From contig DASXZH010000068.1 of the NCBI GenBank assembly GCA_036502005.1, forward strand, positions 29,682 through 93,681: a stretch of DNA of 64,000 nucleotides, written 5' to 3'. Positions 8,213-18,114 of the stretch are shown piece by piece (positions within the stretch are counted from its first letter, which is position 1; each line of letters opens with the position of its first letter). A program made the position numbers and the translations under genes. The DNA is from DASXZH01 sp036502005. Its GTDB lineage: Bacteria > Armatimonadota > Fimbriimonadia > Fimbriimonadales > Fimbriimonadaceae. Below the pieces are notes generated by a model. It had not been told where the DNA came from. It saw nothing but the letters and a program-made list of their open reading frames with translations, and made no database searches.

Positions 8213-9463
8213 ATGAGCAGCGTTGCCAGTTTGATCAGTTCCCAAATTCAAGATATCGTGGAGATCCGCCGCGATCTACACGCCCACCCCGAGCTTGGAT
8301 ATAACGAAGTCCGCACCAGCGGAGTTGTTACAAGGGAACTTGAAAAGGCAGGCATCAAGCATGAGGGCGGCCTCGCCGGTGGCACCGGCGTGCTTGGCTA
8401 CCTGCCGGCAACTTCGAATCCGGAAGATGCCCCTACGATCGCGCTTAGGGCGGATATGGATGCGCTGCCGATTATCGAAAACACTGGCAAGCCTTATGCC
8501 TCCCAACATGAAGGCGTGATGCATGCCTGTGGACACGATGGACATACTTCGATCCTGATTGGAGCGGCCCGGGTTCTCGCCAAATCGGAACGACCTAACA
8601 ATGTCCTCCTTGTTTTTCAACCGGCTGAAGAGGGCGGCGCAGGCGGACGCAAAATGTGCGAAGCGGGCGTGCTCAACGGCACAGTTTTAGGCAAACCGGT
8701 AGAAAGGATTTTTGGGTTGCACGGCTTTCCGATGCTGGAAGTCGGCCAAGTCGCAACCCGCAAGGGCGCGCTTTTGGCATCCGCCGACCAGTTCACGATG
8801 ACGATTCGTGGCAAAGGCGGCCACGCCGCCATGCCGCACTTCGGGATCGATCCGATCGTGGCGGCAAGCCAAATTGTGTTGGCATTCCAAACGATTGTGT
8901 CGCGGAATGTAAACCCGTTGGATTCGGCCGTGGTAACCATTGGCGAGTTCCATGCAGGCACCGCAAGCAACATTATTCCCGATGAGGCCCATCTTGTTGG
9001 CACGCTTCGCACTTTAAATAGAACCACCCGCGAACTTGGAATGCACCGTATCGAAAAGATCGCGAAGGACATTTCCGAAGCCTTCGGCGCTCACATGAGC
9101 ATCGAGTGGCGAGACGGCTACCCGGTCACCTGGAACGACCCCGTCGCGACCGATGATTTTCGCCAGGCGATCGCACCTGCGTTCGGCAATAAGTTGGTGG
9201 CCCATGAAGTGGACCCGGTTATGGGAGGCGAAGATTTCAGCTTTTACGGCGAGCACGTCCCCGCTTGCTTCTATTGGCTTGGCTTAGTTCCGGAGGGCGG
9301 TTCGCGCTACGCCAACCTCCACGCGCCGGAGTTCGATTTCAACGACGACGCCCTTGCCGTCGGTATCAACGCAATGTGTACGCTTGCGTTGGCGAGCTAC
9401 GCGAACTTGGGGTCGAAGGCCGGGCGTGAACTCAGAACGGAGAAAGTAGAAGTTGGAAGGTAG
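8213..9463 (+). CDS. M20D amidohydrolase (hippurate/N-acyl-amino-acid hydrolase type)
   Basis: A 416-residue dinuclear-metal amidohydrolase of the M20D group that hydrolyses N-acyl amino acids or similar amides. Visible motifs are RRDLHAHPELG near the N-terminus, ALRADMDALPI, the metal-binding HACGHDGHTS, FQPAEEGGAGG and HEVDPVMGGEDFSFY. The dimerisation lid lies around residues 190-300. The last residues (ELRTEKVEVGR) and the stop codon read into a heptamer-type repeat (AACGGAGAAAGTAGAA), so the natural C-terminus may once have been shorter. Located 3 nt after the UPF0158 gene. Confidence 0.9.
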   Translation: MSSVASLISSQIQDIVEIRRDLHAHPELGYNEVRTSGVVTRELEKAGIKHEGGLAGGTGVLGYLPATSNPEDAPTIALRADMDALPIIENTGKPYASQHEGVMHACGHDGHTSILIGAARVLAKSERPNNVLLVFQPAEEGGAGGRKMCEAGVLNGTVLGKPVERIFGLHGFPMLEVGQVATRKGALLASADQFTMTIRGKGGHAAMPHFGIDPIVAASQIVLAFQTIVSRNVNPLDSAVVTIGEFHAGTASNIIPDEAHLVGTLRTLNRTTRELGMHRIEKIAKDISEAFGAHMSIEWRDGYPVTWNDPVATDDFRQAIAPAFGNKLVAHEVDPVMGGEDFSFYGEHVPACFYWLGLVPEGGSRYANLHAPEFDFNDDALAVGINAMCTLALASYANLGSKAGRELRTEKVEVGR

Positions 9464-9465
9464 CC

Positions 9466-9603
9466 CTCTTCGGTAAACGGTAAGAAGTAAACGGTAAACA
9501 GCCGGAAGGCTCGCGCCGGCACTGATCAATCTTTACCTCTTAATATTCACTCTTTAACCGCTTACCGCTTACCGTTTCCGGTTTACCGCTTACTGTTTAC
9601 CGC
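9466..9603. repeat. GGTAAAC heptamer arrays
   Basis: Between the M20 gene and the next convergent gene are degenerate GGTAAAC units (about 9472-9500) and their reverse complement (GTTTACC, about 9553-9602), all with a 7-bp period. The unit contains TAA, so every frame of that strand is closed. Confidence 0.75.
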
Positions 9604-9604
9604 C

Positions 9605-11314
9605 CTATGCCGCCGCCGCGTTCATCGGCTGAGGCCAAATCCTGATATCAACCTGCTGCTTCGCCTCGATATTAAACTGGATCGCGTTAAACCTGCACCC
9701 ATAGCGCTCAACCATCTCAACGTTCACTTCTTTACCGCGCATTTGAGCCGTTAAATGCGGGCCGTTTACCAAAACCGTGAGCCCCGCCAAAGGCGCGTCG
9801 CTAGTAAGCAGTAACGTTCCTTCGTTATCCAGCAGCTTTTGCATCACCCTTAGTTGCCTGCGGCCGCGTTCAAATTTGTGCACGTTTTCAGGGATCATAA
9901 ACTCCATGCGCTGTTGTTTGCAAATGGAGAGGATCCGACGCAAGGAAGCGGCAAACTCCGGCGATTCGATGCTGTTTGACTTGCAAACCATCTGCATGCA
10001 ACCATACCGGCTTGCCGTTTGATAGGCGATCTTTTCGGCGATTGGATCGGGAGTTCCAATGCCAGGCTGAAAAACCGTGTAGGGGATCTCGGTCACAAGG
10101 TAGGGCGAGCCGTCGCGGTGCATGGGGACAAACGGGTGCGAGGTGCCAAACAAGAAACCGCTCGTGCCGGGCTGACGCCCGCCTTTGGAAAGAGAAACAC
10201 GCGCGCCGCCAACTTCGCAGATATCGTAAAACGACTTCCAACCCCGCCAGCGCCCATGAGTGGCCCTGGAAGACATAAGGTTGGGCTGGGCGGTTAAGCG
10301 CGAAACGGCGGTGAACTGGATCTTGAACTTCTCTTCGTGCCACGGGCCGTTTTCCTCTGGCACATACAGAAGGCCCACCTCGTGTTCCCAAGCCCGAATC
10401 GCCCGATAGACATCGAGGGAATAACCGGGAAGACCGACCATCCAAGCGGCCGAAGTCCCAAACATCGAGAGCATCCGGTGGTATTGATTCACATGCTCTT
10501 TTTCAAACTCATCGCAATCCACGGTTAGGATCGCCGCCGACCGGCTATTGTGCGGCCAATGCCAAAAAATGGGAATCGAAAGCCCGCGCTGATCCACCGA
10601 GGTGGTTATCGCTCGAATAAGCATTTCGCGGATGATATCGCTGTGTGGAGTGCCAAAAAACGGAGTGGTGCAGCCTTCAATAAGAGTTCGGTCGTTGTCG
10701 AAATCGAGGGCGATGCCGTCTTCGGCTCTAAGAACTCCGTCATCGAGGCGGGCAGAGCCATCTGAAGGACCGATTCCGTCGCACTCCACGCTTCGGCCGT
10801 ATTGCATGAGCTGCAGGGTCTGTCCAACATGGGGAGCAAGATACAGCGCTAGAGACTTATTGCTTTTGCGCTTGCCGATTCCAACCGCATCGCCAACGGT
10901 GGCTAACACTTCGCATCCGGCGGATTGTTTTGCTGTTCCGCCAAAAAACCTGGCGTTGTCCGCGCCTTCCGGCCAAATCCGCTCACTTTTCTCGGCTGGG
11001 GTTATGATTCCGTTTGAAATGTGCACCCCGCCGGTTTTTAAGCCAAGGGTCGAGTCAAGCCCCCAATCGCTTCCGCTGCAGATCAGCGTATGGCCCTTTT
11101 TGAGCCATTCTTGAACGGAAATGGCTTCGGGAGTTGTGAGTTTGCCGTAGCCGCAAAGGACCAGAACTTGGAACCGGTTTATCTGGGCGGCGTTGATTTC
11201 GGCCACTTGATCAACCCTCAATCCGGCATGGTCGAACACCTCCCGATACGCGATGGCGTAGGGATCCTCTTTAGCGTAATAAACCGCAACCTTTGCCCAA
11301 CCGAATGTCGACAT
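9605..11314 (-). CDS. Polysaccharide-deacetylase-like protein with amidotransferase-like N-terminus
   Basis: A 569-residue protein with no signal peptide seen. Residues 1-110 (VAVYYAKEDPYAIAYREVFDHAGL … FQVLVLCGYGKL) look like the class I amidotransferase-like fold found in beta-galactosidase trimerisation domains. The middle (AAILTVDCDEFEKEHVNQYHRML, about 255-277) resembles the start of a NodB/polysaccharide-deacetylase barrel with an acidic pair, and ATHGRWRGW could be its metal-binding histidine segment. Both assignments are fold-level impressions without full motif support. Convergent with the M20 gene. Confidence 0.6.
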   Translation of the reverse strand: MSTFGWAKVAVYYAKEDPYAIAYREVFDHAGLRVDQVAEINAAQINRFQVLVLCGYGKLTTPEAISVQEWLKKGHTLICSGSDWGLDSTLGLKTGGVHISNGIITPAEKSERIWPEGADNARFFGGTAKQSAGCEVLATVGDAVGIGKRKSNKSLALYLAPHVGQTLQLMQYGRSVECDGIGPSDGSARLDDGVLRAEDGIALDFDNDRTLIEGCTTPFFGTPHSDIIREMLIRAITTSVDQRGLSIPIFWHWPHNSRSAAILTVDCDEFEKEHVNQYHRMLSMFGTSAAWMVGLPGYSLDVYRAIRAWEHEVGLLYVPEENGPWHEEKFKIQFTAVSRLTAQPNLMSSRATHGRWRGWKSFYDICEVGGARVSLSKGGRQPGTSGFLFGTSHPFVPMHRDGSPYLVTEIPYTVFQPGIGTPDPIAEKIAYQTASRYGCMQMVCKSNSIESPEFAASLRRILSICKQQRMEFMIPENVHKFERGRRQLRVMQKLLDNEGTLLLTSDAPLAGLTVLVNGPHLTAQMRGKEVNVEMVERYGCRFNAIQFNIEAKQQVDIRIWPQPMNAAAA

Positions 11315-11420
11315 CGCCTAACCCGATCTTCCCAGGTTATTATCGGTTGATTTGGGGGTAATCAGGAATCGGTCTCCGACGTTCAGTTTCGAAGAAATAC
11401 TTCTTGCGGTGTCCAATCGT

Positions 11421-11639
11421 TCAGTGCTTAGAAGCTTTCCTGAGTAAATGGATGTTCATGCCGCAGAAGACCAGGAACATAACGACAAACTCAATGGGGA
11501 GCAACCAAAAATATGCTATGAGATGACGAAGGGGGAGGACCAGCCCATTGCTTAGAGCAATGAAGACTATAACTATCAAAGCCCTGATCGAAGAGTTCAG
11601 AACTATCGCGCGTTTTACTCTTGGGCTCAGGTTCTCCAT
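11421..11639 (-). CDS. Small membrane protein, unknown
   Basis: A frame of 72 residues from ATG at 11639. An in-frame GTG at 11645 is an alternative start. An AGAGG Shine-Dalgarno-like element lies 5 nt before the ATG, and TATAGA lies a little further upstream. Two hydrophobic helices are visible (SIRALIVIVFIALSNGL and LPIEFVVMFLVFCGM), each flanked by basic residues. No family recognised. Confidence 0.5.
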   Translation of the reverse strand: MENLSPRVKRAIVLNSSIRALIVIVFIALSNGLVLPLRHLIAYFWLLPIEFVVMFLVFCGMNIHLLRKASKH

Positions 11640-11754
11640 TCGCACCTCTCACTTCATTCTATAGCATTCTTGCCCTGGCCGTTCCCGATATTTCAATCTT
11701 GCGCTGGTTGCCTACCTAGCGTCTTCGCGAGAAATTCAATCCTCAAAAAACCTT

Positions 11755-11960
11755 GTGCTCTCTCCGCCTCCGTGTGAAATTCCCAGATCGACCAACGCAA
11801 AGGCGATGAAATCAAGGCAGCGACCTTTGCAAACTTTGCGACTTTGTGTGAAATTCAACCTGCAAGAACCTCTGCGTGAAATTCCCAGTCGACCAACCGC
11901 AAAAGGCGAATGCAATCGAATTCCCAAGAGACCCACGGCCTTCCCGCCACGTCAGGTTAA
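11755..11960. repeat. CTTTGCG/GTGAAATTC low-complexity intergenic repeats
   Basis: The 333-bp gap before murJ has no convincing gene. It repeats GTGAAATTCCCAG (11772, 11878) and GTGAAATTCAACCTGCAAGA (about 11846), with CGACCAACGCAAAGGCGA units between. A related stretch lies at about 23132-23255 (CGCAAAGGCGCAAAGGTCGC). Confidence 0.6.
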
Positions 11961-11972
11961 ATTGGATACTTA

Positions 11973-13583
11973 ATGGCAGCAGTGGCCGAAGAACGCGAAT
12001 CCGAGCAGAAACAGGCTTCCGTAGTAAGAACAGCAGGGTCCGCGGGCGGCATCATGGTTGCCAGCCTTTTCCTTAGCCGCTTACTTGGGCTGCTTCGTGA
12101 TACCGAAATTGGGAGCAAGTTTGGGCTTTTGGGCGCAAACGACTCCTACCGAATCGCAATCCAAATTCCGGATCTGATTTTTATGCTCATCGCGGGCGGG
12201 GGGCTGAGTTCGGCCTTTATTCCTGTCTTTACCGAACTCTGGTACACCGACCGCCGGAAAGAGGCGTGGAAAGTCTTTTCAAGCGTCGTCACCATTTGCT
12301 CCATCATCGCGGTCGCTCTTATCGCGGTTGCTTGGTTCCTGGCAGTGCCCCTCACCAATCATTACGGCAAGGATAAACCGGCGGTCATACCTGACGCTCT
12401 GTTAATGAGCAGGATCATGCTGCCGGCCCAGTTCGCGTTCCTCATAGGCTCTATTTTGTTGGGCACGCTCTATGCGCGCAAGCAGTTTTTGGGGCCCGCT
12501 TTAGCCCCTAACGTTTACAACGTCGGCATCATCGCCGGTGCAGCCGTTCTTCCCGGGATCTTTGGGTTCGGAATCATCGGCGTGGCATGGGGCGCGCTCA
12601 TCGGCGCCTTCATCGGCAACATCGTCATCCCGATTTTCTTAATGGCGCCGCAAGGCGGGTATTTCCGGTTCTCGCTGGACGTTTCGCACCCAGGAGTTAA
12701 AAAGTTCTTCCAACTCTTGCTGCCCGTAATTATTGGCTTCTCTCTGCCCAGCATGGTAAGCCTCGTTACGCAGTGGTTCGGTTCCCCGTATGGAACGGGT
12801 TCAAACACAGCTCTGGCCTATTCCAACAACCTCATGCAGGCTCCTTTGGGGATTTTCGGGCAGTCGTTTGCTTTGGGAGCTTTCCCGATTCTGAGCCAAC
12901 TCTTTGCAGAAAAGAAGATGGGCTCCTACAGGGATCTGGTTTCCAAAACCCTGCGTACAACCACTTACTTTGCCGTTCCCTCCGCCGTGATCATGTTCGC
13001 CATGGCGCCACTCATTGTTAAGATCATATACGGCTATGGAAAGGCCGCTAACGAACCGGGCCAGCTTGATGTGATCGCAGACTGCCTTCGCATCTACTGT
13101 ATCGCCATTCCGGCTTGGTGCCTGCAGCCAACCCTCATCCGCGGGTTCTTCTCAATGCAGGAAACGCTCCGCCCGATCGCCCTCGGCACGGCGATGACTT
13201 TGCTGTTCATTCTGGAGTGCGTCGGGATCCAGAACACGAACTTTGATTTAAGGGCCTTCCCGTGGGCCACCAACATTGCCGCCCTTCTGCTGGTTGTGAT
13301 CCTGTTCTATGCGCTGGAGAAAGAGATCGGCAAACTTGACCGGCCACGCATTTTTGTAAGTTTTATGAAGGCGCTAGTTGCTTCCATTCCCGCTGCGGTA
13401 GTTGGATATTTTGGGATGAAACTGGTTCCAACTCAGCATAAACTTATTGCCGCCCTTGCATTTTTGCTGCTGTTTACGGTGGTTGGCGGAATCTATTTTT
13501 ACGCCACTAAGATGCTCGGAATGAGCGAAGCGAAAACGGCGATTGCCAAGCTGCAAGGTCGCTTCTCTCGCAAGTCCGCATAG
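11973..13583 (+). CDS. murJ: Lipid II flippase MurJ
   Basis: A 536-residue MVF/MOP-superfamily membrane protein that flips lipid II for peptidoglycan synthesis. The N-terminal signature is ASLFLSRLLGLLRDTEIGSKFG, followed by ANDSYRIAIQIPDLIFMLIAGGGLSSAFIPVF. About 14 hydrophobic helices are spread over the length, which is typical. Arg residues known to matter in E. coli MurJ (in the first helices and near AFIPVF) have plausible counterparts. The protein has a hydrophilic N-terminal tail of about 20 residues. It is followed by a Wzm/Wzt exporter pair, so envelope genes cluster here. Confidence 0.92.
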   Translation: MAAVAEERESEQKQASVVRTAGSAGGIMVASLFLSRLLGLLRDTEIGSKFGLLGANDSYRIAIQIPDLIFMLIAGGGLSSAFIPVFTELWYTDRRKEAWKVFSSVVTICSIIAVALIAVAWFLAVPLTNHYGKDKPAVIPDALLMSRIMLPAQFAFLIGSILLGTLYARKQFLGPALAPNVYNVGIIAGAAVLPGIFGFGIIGVAWGALIGAFIGNIVIPIFLMAPQGGYFRFSLDVSHPGVKKFFQLLLPVIIGFSLPSMVSLVTQWFGSPYGTGSNTALAYSNNLMQAPLGIFGQSFALGAFPILSQLFAEKKMGSYRDLVSKTLRTTTYFAVPSAVIMFAMAPLIVKIIYGYGKAANEPGQLDVIADCLRIYCIAIPAWCLQPTLIRGFFSMQETLRPIALGTAMTLLFILECVGIQNTNFDLRAFPWATNIAALLLVVILFYALEKEIGKLDRPRIFVSFMKALVASIPAAVVGYFGMKLVPTQHKLIAALAFLLLFTVVGGIYFYATKMLGMSEAKTAIAKLQGRFSRKSA

Positions 13584-13709
13584 TTAGCGTGTGAAAACGG
13601 AGCGTGCTCTTTGCTACCGTTGACCTCGGACAGCTTGCCCGTTCGCGAAGGATGGAACCTAAAAGCCACGCACTCGGTTATCACCAGAGATGGCTTTTGC
13701 GCCCAAAGG

Positions 13710-13715
13710 TAGAAT
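13710..13715 (+). promoter_or_regulatory. -10 box before wzm-like gene
   Basis: TAGAAT 6 nt before the ATG at 13722, consistent with a leaderless mRNA. No SD-like sequence is present in the 6-nt gap. Confidence 0.45.
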
Positions 13716-13721
13716 TCGCTG

Positions 13722-14633
13722 ATGCTGGCTGAACTCAAAGCGCTGTGGCAGTACCGGGAACTGCTTATAAGCATGGTCAGCCGGGATTTAAAGATCCGCT
13801 ACAAGAACTCCTTCTTTGGCTTTTTGTGGTCGTTTATCAACCCTCTCACCACCGTTATCGTCATCAGCTATATCTTCAAGTCCGTTATCGGACAGCCGAT
13901 TCAGAACTTCAGCGCCTACGTCCTTGCGGCGTACCTGCCGTACATGTTCTTCTCGATGGCGATCATGGATGCGACCGGGTCTGTTCTGGCCAATTTGGGA
14001 ATCGTAAAGAAGATCTACTTCCCGCGGGAAACTCTGCCCCTCACAAGCATCATCGCAAATTTCATCCACTTTCTATTGGCGCAAGTCGTGTTTTTCACGT
14101 ATCTCACAGTCCTTTTTATTCTTAATCCCAAAGATGTTCCATTTCAGGCGACCACAATTTATCTGCCGCTTCTCTTGGTCATTTCGTTCCTGCTTGCGAC
14201 CGGAATTGGTCTGCTCTGCAGCGCCGTTAATACATTCTTCGAAGATGTGAAGTACATCATGGGATTTGTCCTTCAGATGATGCTTTTTCTCTCACCGATT
14301 ATGTGGGTGGCAGAAAAGATGGCCTATGTGACCCCTCGGCGCTATCTTTTGATGGAACTGCTAAACCCGGTCGGCGTACTTTGCAATGCATTCCGAAAAG
14401 TTCTCCTTGCGCCCACTCCTGTCAATGTAAATTTCGGGGATACGCCCGTGGCAAGCAACATTCCAGGGCACGGTCCGCTGAATACGATCCTCGCAAATCA
14501 CGATGTGGCGATGCCCGCTCTCCCGATTGAGTGGGGCATGCTTGCCTACACTGGCGCCCTTTCCCTCATTGTCTTTTTCGGCGGCTACTGGGTCTTTAAC
14601 AGATACAAATGGAGGTTCGTGGAGCGCCCATGA
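13722..14633 (+). CDS. ABC-2 polysaccharide export permease (Wzm-type)
   Basis: A 303-residue membrane subunit of an ABC-2 exporter for O-antigen, teichoic acid or similar glycans. It has the family start MLAELKALWQYRELLISMVSRDLKIRYKNS, then FFGFLWSFINPLTTVIV, about six transmembrane helices and the LFLSPIMWVAEKM segment typical of Wzm/TagG. Its stop overlaps the start of the ATPase gene (ATGA at 14630-14633), so the subunits are translationally coupled. No glycosyltransferase cluster follows, so the exported polymer is unknown. Confidence 0.9.
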   Translation: MLAELKALWQYRELLISMVSRDLKIRYKNSFFGFLWSFINPLTTVIVISYIFKSVIGQPIQNFSAYVLAAYLPYMFFSMAIMDATGSVLANLGIVKKIYFPRETLPLTSIIANFIHFLLAQVVFFTYLTVLFILNPKDVPFQATTIYLPLLLVISFLLATGIGLLCSAVNTFFEDVKYIMGFVLQMMLFLSPIMWVAEKMAYVTPRRYLLMELLNPVGVLCNAFRKVLLAPTPVNVNFGDTPVASNIPGHGPLNTILANHDVAMPALPIEWGMLAYTGALSLIVFFGGYWVFNRYKWRFVERP

Positions 14634-15379
14634 GTAAGCCGGTTGTTATCTCCGTTCAAGATCTGAGGAAAGATTTTATGCTAAGCCACAGTGGCGTGGC
14701 ATCCCTTAAGACCCTCGTCTTGAAGTGGAAAAAGCCTTCTCTACAAAAACTGGAAGTGCTGCGCGGTATCAGTTTTGAAGTGCGAGAGAGCGAATGCTTA
14801 GCCATTATTGGCCGAAATGGGGCGGGCAAGAGCACGCTCCTCTCGCTCCTCGCCCGAATCTACCGGCCAACTGCGGGCACGATTGAAATCAGGGGGCGCC
14901 TAGCGCCTTTACTGGAGCTAGGGGCGGGTTTCCACCCGGATCTTACCGGCCTTGAGAACATCTTTGTAAACGGGATGATTCTAGGCATTTCCAAGAAGGA
15001 ACTTGAAAAACGGCTCGATCAAATTATCGAGTTTTCGGAGCTTTACAACCACATCGACTCGCCTGTTCGAACCTATTCGAGCGGTATGAGCGCCCGCTTG
15101 GGCTTCGCCATCGCGGTGCATGTGGACGCTGATGTTTTGCTGCTCGATGAAGTGCTGGCCGTAGGAGATTTTGATTTCCGTCAGAAATGCGCGCGAAAAA
15201 TCGACGAGATGCGCGAGCAGCGTAAGACCATCCTAATGGTCTCCCATGGAAGCACGGACGTAGAGCGACTTGCCGATCGATGCATCTGGCTTCAGAACGG
15301 GGTTGCCGCCATGGAAGGTGATCCAAAGGCCGTAATGGAAGCCTATCAGCAAAACTCCACAAATACACCTGGCCTTTAA
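14630..15379 (+). CDS. ABC exporter ATPase (Wzt-type)
   Basis: A 249-residue ABC ATPase that energises the permease encoded just upstream. Walker A is GRNGAGKS, the signature is YSSGMSARLGFAIA and Walker B is DVLLLDEVLAVGD, followed by the switch histidine in MVSHGS. This is the O-antigen/teichoic-acid exporter subtype (LAPLLELGAGFHPDLTGLENI). There is no C-terminal carbohydrate-binding domain as in long Wzt proteins, so polymer recognition is not terminal-cap dependent by this subunit. Start chosen at ATG 14630, overlapping the permease stop. Confidence 0.92.
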   Translation: MSKPVVISVQDLRKDFMLSHSGVASLKTLVLKWKKPSLQKLEVLRGISFEVRESECLAIIGRNGAGKSTLLSLLARIYRPTAGTIEIRGRLAPLLELGAGFHPDLTGLENIFVNGMILGISKKELEKRLDQIIEFSELYNHIDSPVRTYSSGMSARLGFAIAVHVDADVLLLDEVLAVGDFDFRQKCARKIDEMREQRKTILMVSHGSTDVERLADRCIWLQNGVAAMEGDPKAVMEAYQQNSTNTPGL

Positions 15380-15411
15380 GGATACAATCAGGCTTCAACG
15401 GAGAACAAAAC

Positions 15412-18114
15412 TTGAGAATTCTTATTGCCGCCGGCGTGGCGCTGGCTCTAATTCAATGCTGCTTTGCCCAAACCATGACTGCAACCCATCTAAGATGCGA
15501 ATACCTCATCAATCCCATCGGAATTGGTGAGACCAAGCCACGCCTGAGCTGGTGGAACGAATCCAAAGAGCGTGGGGCGGTCCAAACCGCCTATGAGATT
15601 TTGGCGTCCAGTTCGAGGGAGAAGCTTTCCCAAAACGTGGGTGATCTTTGGGATACGGGCAAGGTTTCCAGCGATAAGTCGATTCAAATTGAATATGCCG
15701 GTTCTCCACTTAAGAGCCGCGATCTCGTTTTTTGGAAGGTCCGAGTGTGGGATAAGAGCGGCAACCCATCGCCCTATTCCGAAGTGGCCAAGTGGGAAAT
15801 TGGATTGCTGGATCCTTCCGATTGGCAAGCGAACTGGATAGGGAAGCCAAATGCGACGATCGATAAGGCAGACCCCTCTCCGTATATTCGCAAAGGTTTT
15901 GATGTCAGTTCTCCGATTGATCACGCTCGAATTTATGTTTCAGCGCAGGGTCTTTATGAACTCTATCTGAACGGTCATCGCGTTAGCGACGACCATTTCA
16001 ACCCCGGTTTCACCGATTACAAATTCAGGATCCAATACGAGACCTATGATGTGACTCGACTGATCAAGCAGGGCCGAAACGCGGTGGGCGCTATTCTTGG
16101 CGACGGCTGGTATGTGGGCCATGTGGGCGGCTGGGGCCGTCAACAGTACGGCAAACAGCCAATGGGCTTGGTGCAGCTTGAGGTTACGTTCAAAGATGGC
16201 TCCCAAATGTCGGTCGGTAGTTCATCGGCTTGGAAAGTTGCCGACGGGCCAATTCTCAGTTCCGACTTCATGAAAGGCGAAGATTACGACGCCCGAAAAG
16301 AGCTAGGCAACTGGAGTGCTGCGGATTTCGATGACAGCTCTTGGCAAAGCGCCATGCAGGGCTCGGCCCCGGCGGCAGCGATCGTTGCCCAATGCTCGGA
16401 GCCCGTTCGGAAGTGGCAAGAACTGCACGCAAAGTCGATAACGCAGCCTAAAACCGGCATGTACGTGGTCGATCTAGGCCAAAACATGGTTGGTTGGGCC
16501 CGAATGAAGGTTAAGGGAAAAGCAAGTGATAAGGTCCAGTTGCGATTTGCCGAAATGCTGAATCCGGATGGAACGATCTACACGGCAAATCTACGATCGG
16601 CGACGTCGACCGATACTTACATTCTAAAGGGCGATGGTGAGGAAGTTTTTGAGCCTCACTTCACTTTTCACGGCTTTCGCTACGTTGAGGTAACCGGCTA
16701 TCCCGGCCTGCTTCAGGACGATTCCATAACTGGAATCGTGCTCGGTTCTGCCACTCCGGATACAGGCAAGTTTGAATGTTCTAACCAAATGGTAAATCAG
16801 CTTTGGCACAACATCTACTGGGGCCAGCGAGGCAACTATTTGAGCGTGCCGACCGACTGTCCGCAGCGAGACGAGCGCCTTGGCTGGATGGGCGACGCCG
16901 AAGTTTTCGTGCGAACCGCCGCCTACAATTGCGAGATCGGCGGGTTTATGACCAAATGGTTAAACGATGTTCAGGACGGCCAAACTCCTTCTGGGGCTTT
17001 TGCCGACGTTTCTCCACGGGTGCATGACTTTGGCGATAACCCTGCCGCGCCTGGTTGGGGCGACGCGGGCGTCATCGTTCCCTATGCGATCTATCAAGCT
17101 TACGATGATAAACGCATCTTGGAGCGCCATTTTGAGTCGATGCGGATATGGGTGGATTACATTCACGATAACAATCCCAACCTGCTTTGGGAAAAGAGCC
17201 GGGCCAATGACTACGGCGACTGGCTGAACATTCACGAGGAGACCCCTCACGAGGTTTTGGGCACCGCCTTTTTCGCTCACTCCACTGATTTGGTTGCCAA
17301 GAGCGCCGATGTGCTCGGGCTCACCGATGAAGCTGCCAAGTATCACGAGTTGTTTAAAGGCATATGCGATGCCTTTAACAAGGCTTATGTTGGACCAGAC
17401 GGCCGAATAAAAGGCGATACGCAAACCGCCTACTTAGTCGCACTTGGCTTCCACATGCTGCCCGACGACATGCGGCCGTTGGCCATTCAGCATCTAGTCG
17501 AAGACGTAACCGTTAAGCGAAATAATCACCTTGCCACTGGCTTCCTAGGTGTAAGCCTGCTGAATCCGGTGCTGACCGAGACAGGCAACCTGGATTTAGC
17601 CTACAAGCTTTTGCTGCAGGACACTTTCCCGAGTTGGGGCTACCCGATCAAGAACGGGGCTACCACGATTTGGGAGCGATGGGATGGCTGGACTCAGGAC
17701 AAAGGATTCCAGGATCCTGGTATGAACTCGTTCAACCACTACTCATTAGGTTCGGTCGGCGAATGGCTGTACGGCGTTGTTGGCGGGATTAAGCCAGGAA
17801 CACCAGGCTACAAGGAAATAGTGATTCATCCTCAGCCAGGCGGAAACTTGACCTATGCGAACACCTCTTACCAGTCGATTTATGGCGACATTAAATCGAA
17901 CTGGAAGATTGATGGGCATTCTTTCGAGCTTTCCGTAAAGATCCCCGCGAACACGAAGGCGCTAGTCTACGTCCCTGCGGCATCGGCCGAAGCTGTAATG
18001 GAGCACGGCCACCCGGCCAGTTCTGCGGATGGGCTCAAGTTCCTGAGGATGGAGGATGGAGCAGCAGTTTTTGAAGCTGGATCCGGTTCCTACGATTTGA
18101 CTTCAACGAAATGA
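15412..18114 (+). CDS. Secreted alpha-L-rhamnosidase (GH78)
   Basis: A 900-residue GH78 enzyme that removes terminal alpha-L-rhamnose from glycosides or pectic chains. It begins at TTG with GGAGA 7 nt upstream, and TACAAT at 15383-15388 is the likely -10. A signal peptide (ILIAAGVALALIQCCFAQ) precedes the N-terminal Ig-like region (YLINPIGIGETKPRLSW), then the rhamnosidase beta-domain (ASSPIDHARIYVSAQGLYELYLNG region). The catalytic segment is PTDCPQRDERLGWMGDAEVF, and the helical barrel contains WDGWTQDKGFQDPGMNSFNHYSLGSVGEWLY. All the usual elements are present. The downstream HicB-like gene overlaps the stop (ATGA). Confidence 0.93.
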   Translation: MRILIAAGVALALIQCCFAQTMTATHLRCEYLINPIGIGETKPRLSWWNESKERGAVQTAYEILASSSREKLSQNVGDLWDTGKVSSDKSIQIEYAGSPLKSRDLVFWKVRVWDKSGNPSPYSEVAKWEIGLLDPSDWQANWIGKPNATIDKADPSPYIRKGFDVSSPIDHARIYVSAQGLYELYLNGHRVSDDHFNPGFTDYKFRIQYETYDVTRLIKQGRNAVGAILGDGWYVGHVGGWGRQQYGKQPMGLVQLEVTFKDGSQMSVGSSSAWKVADGPILSSDFMKGEDYDARKELGNWSAADFDDSSWQSAMQGSAPAAAIVAQCSEPVRKWQELHAKSITQPKTGMYVVDLGQNMVGWARMKVKGKASDKVQLRFAEMLNPDGTIYTANLRSATSTDTYILKGDGEEVFEPHFTFHGFRYVEVTGYPGLLQDDSITGIVLGSATPDTGKFECSNQMVNQLWHNIYWGQRGNYLSVPTDCPQRDERLGWMGDAEVFVRTAAYNCEIGGFMTKWLNDVQDGQTPSGAFADVSPRVHDFGDNPAAPGWGDAGVIVPYAIYQAYDDKRILERHFESMRIWVDYIHDNNPNLLWEKSRANDYGDWLNIHEETPHEVLGTAFFAHSTDLVAKSADVLGLTDEAAKYHELFKGICDAFNKAYVGPDGRIKGDTQTAYLVALGFHMLPDDMRPLAIQHLVEDVTVKRNNHLATGFLGVSLLNPVLTETGNLDLAYKLLLQDTFPSWGYPIKNGATTIWERWDGWTQDKGFQDPGMNSFNHYSLGSVGEWLYGVVGGIKPGTPGYKEIVIHPQPGGNLTYANTSYQSIYGDIKSNWKIDGHSFELSVKIPANTKALVYVPAASAEAVMEHGHPASSADGLKFLRMEDGAAVFEAGSGSYDLTSTK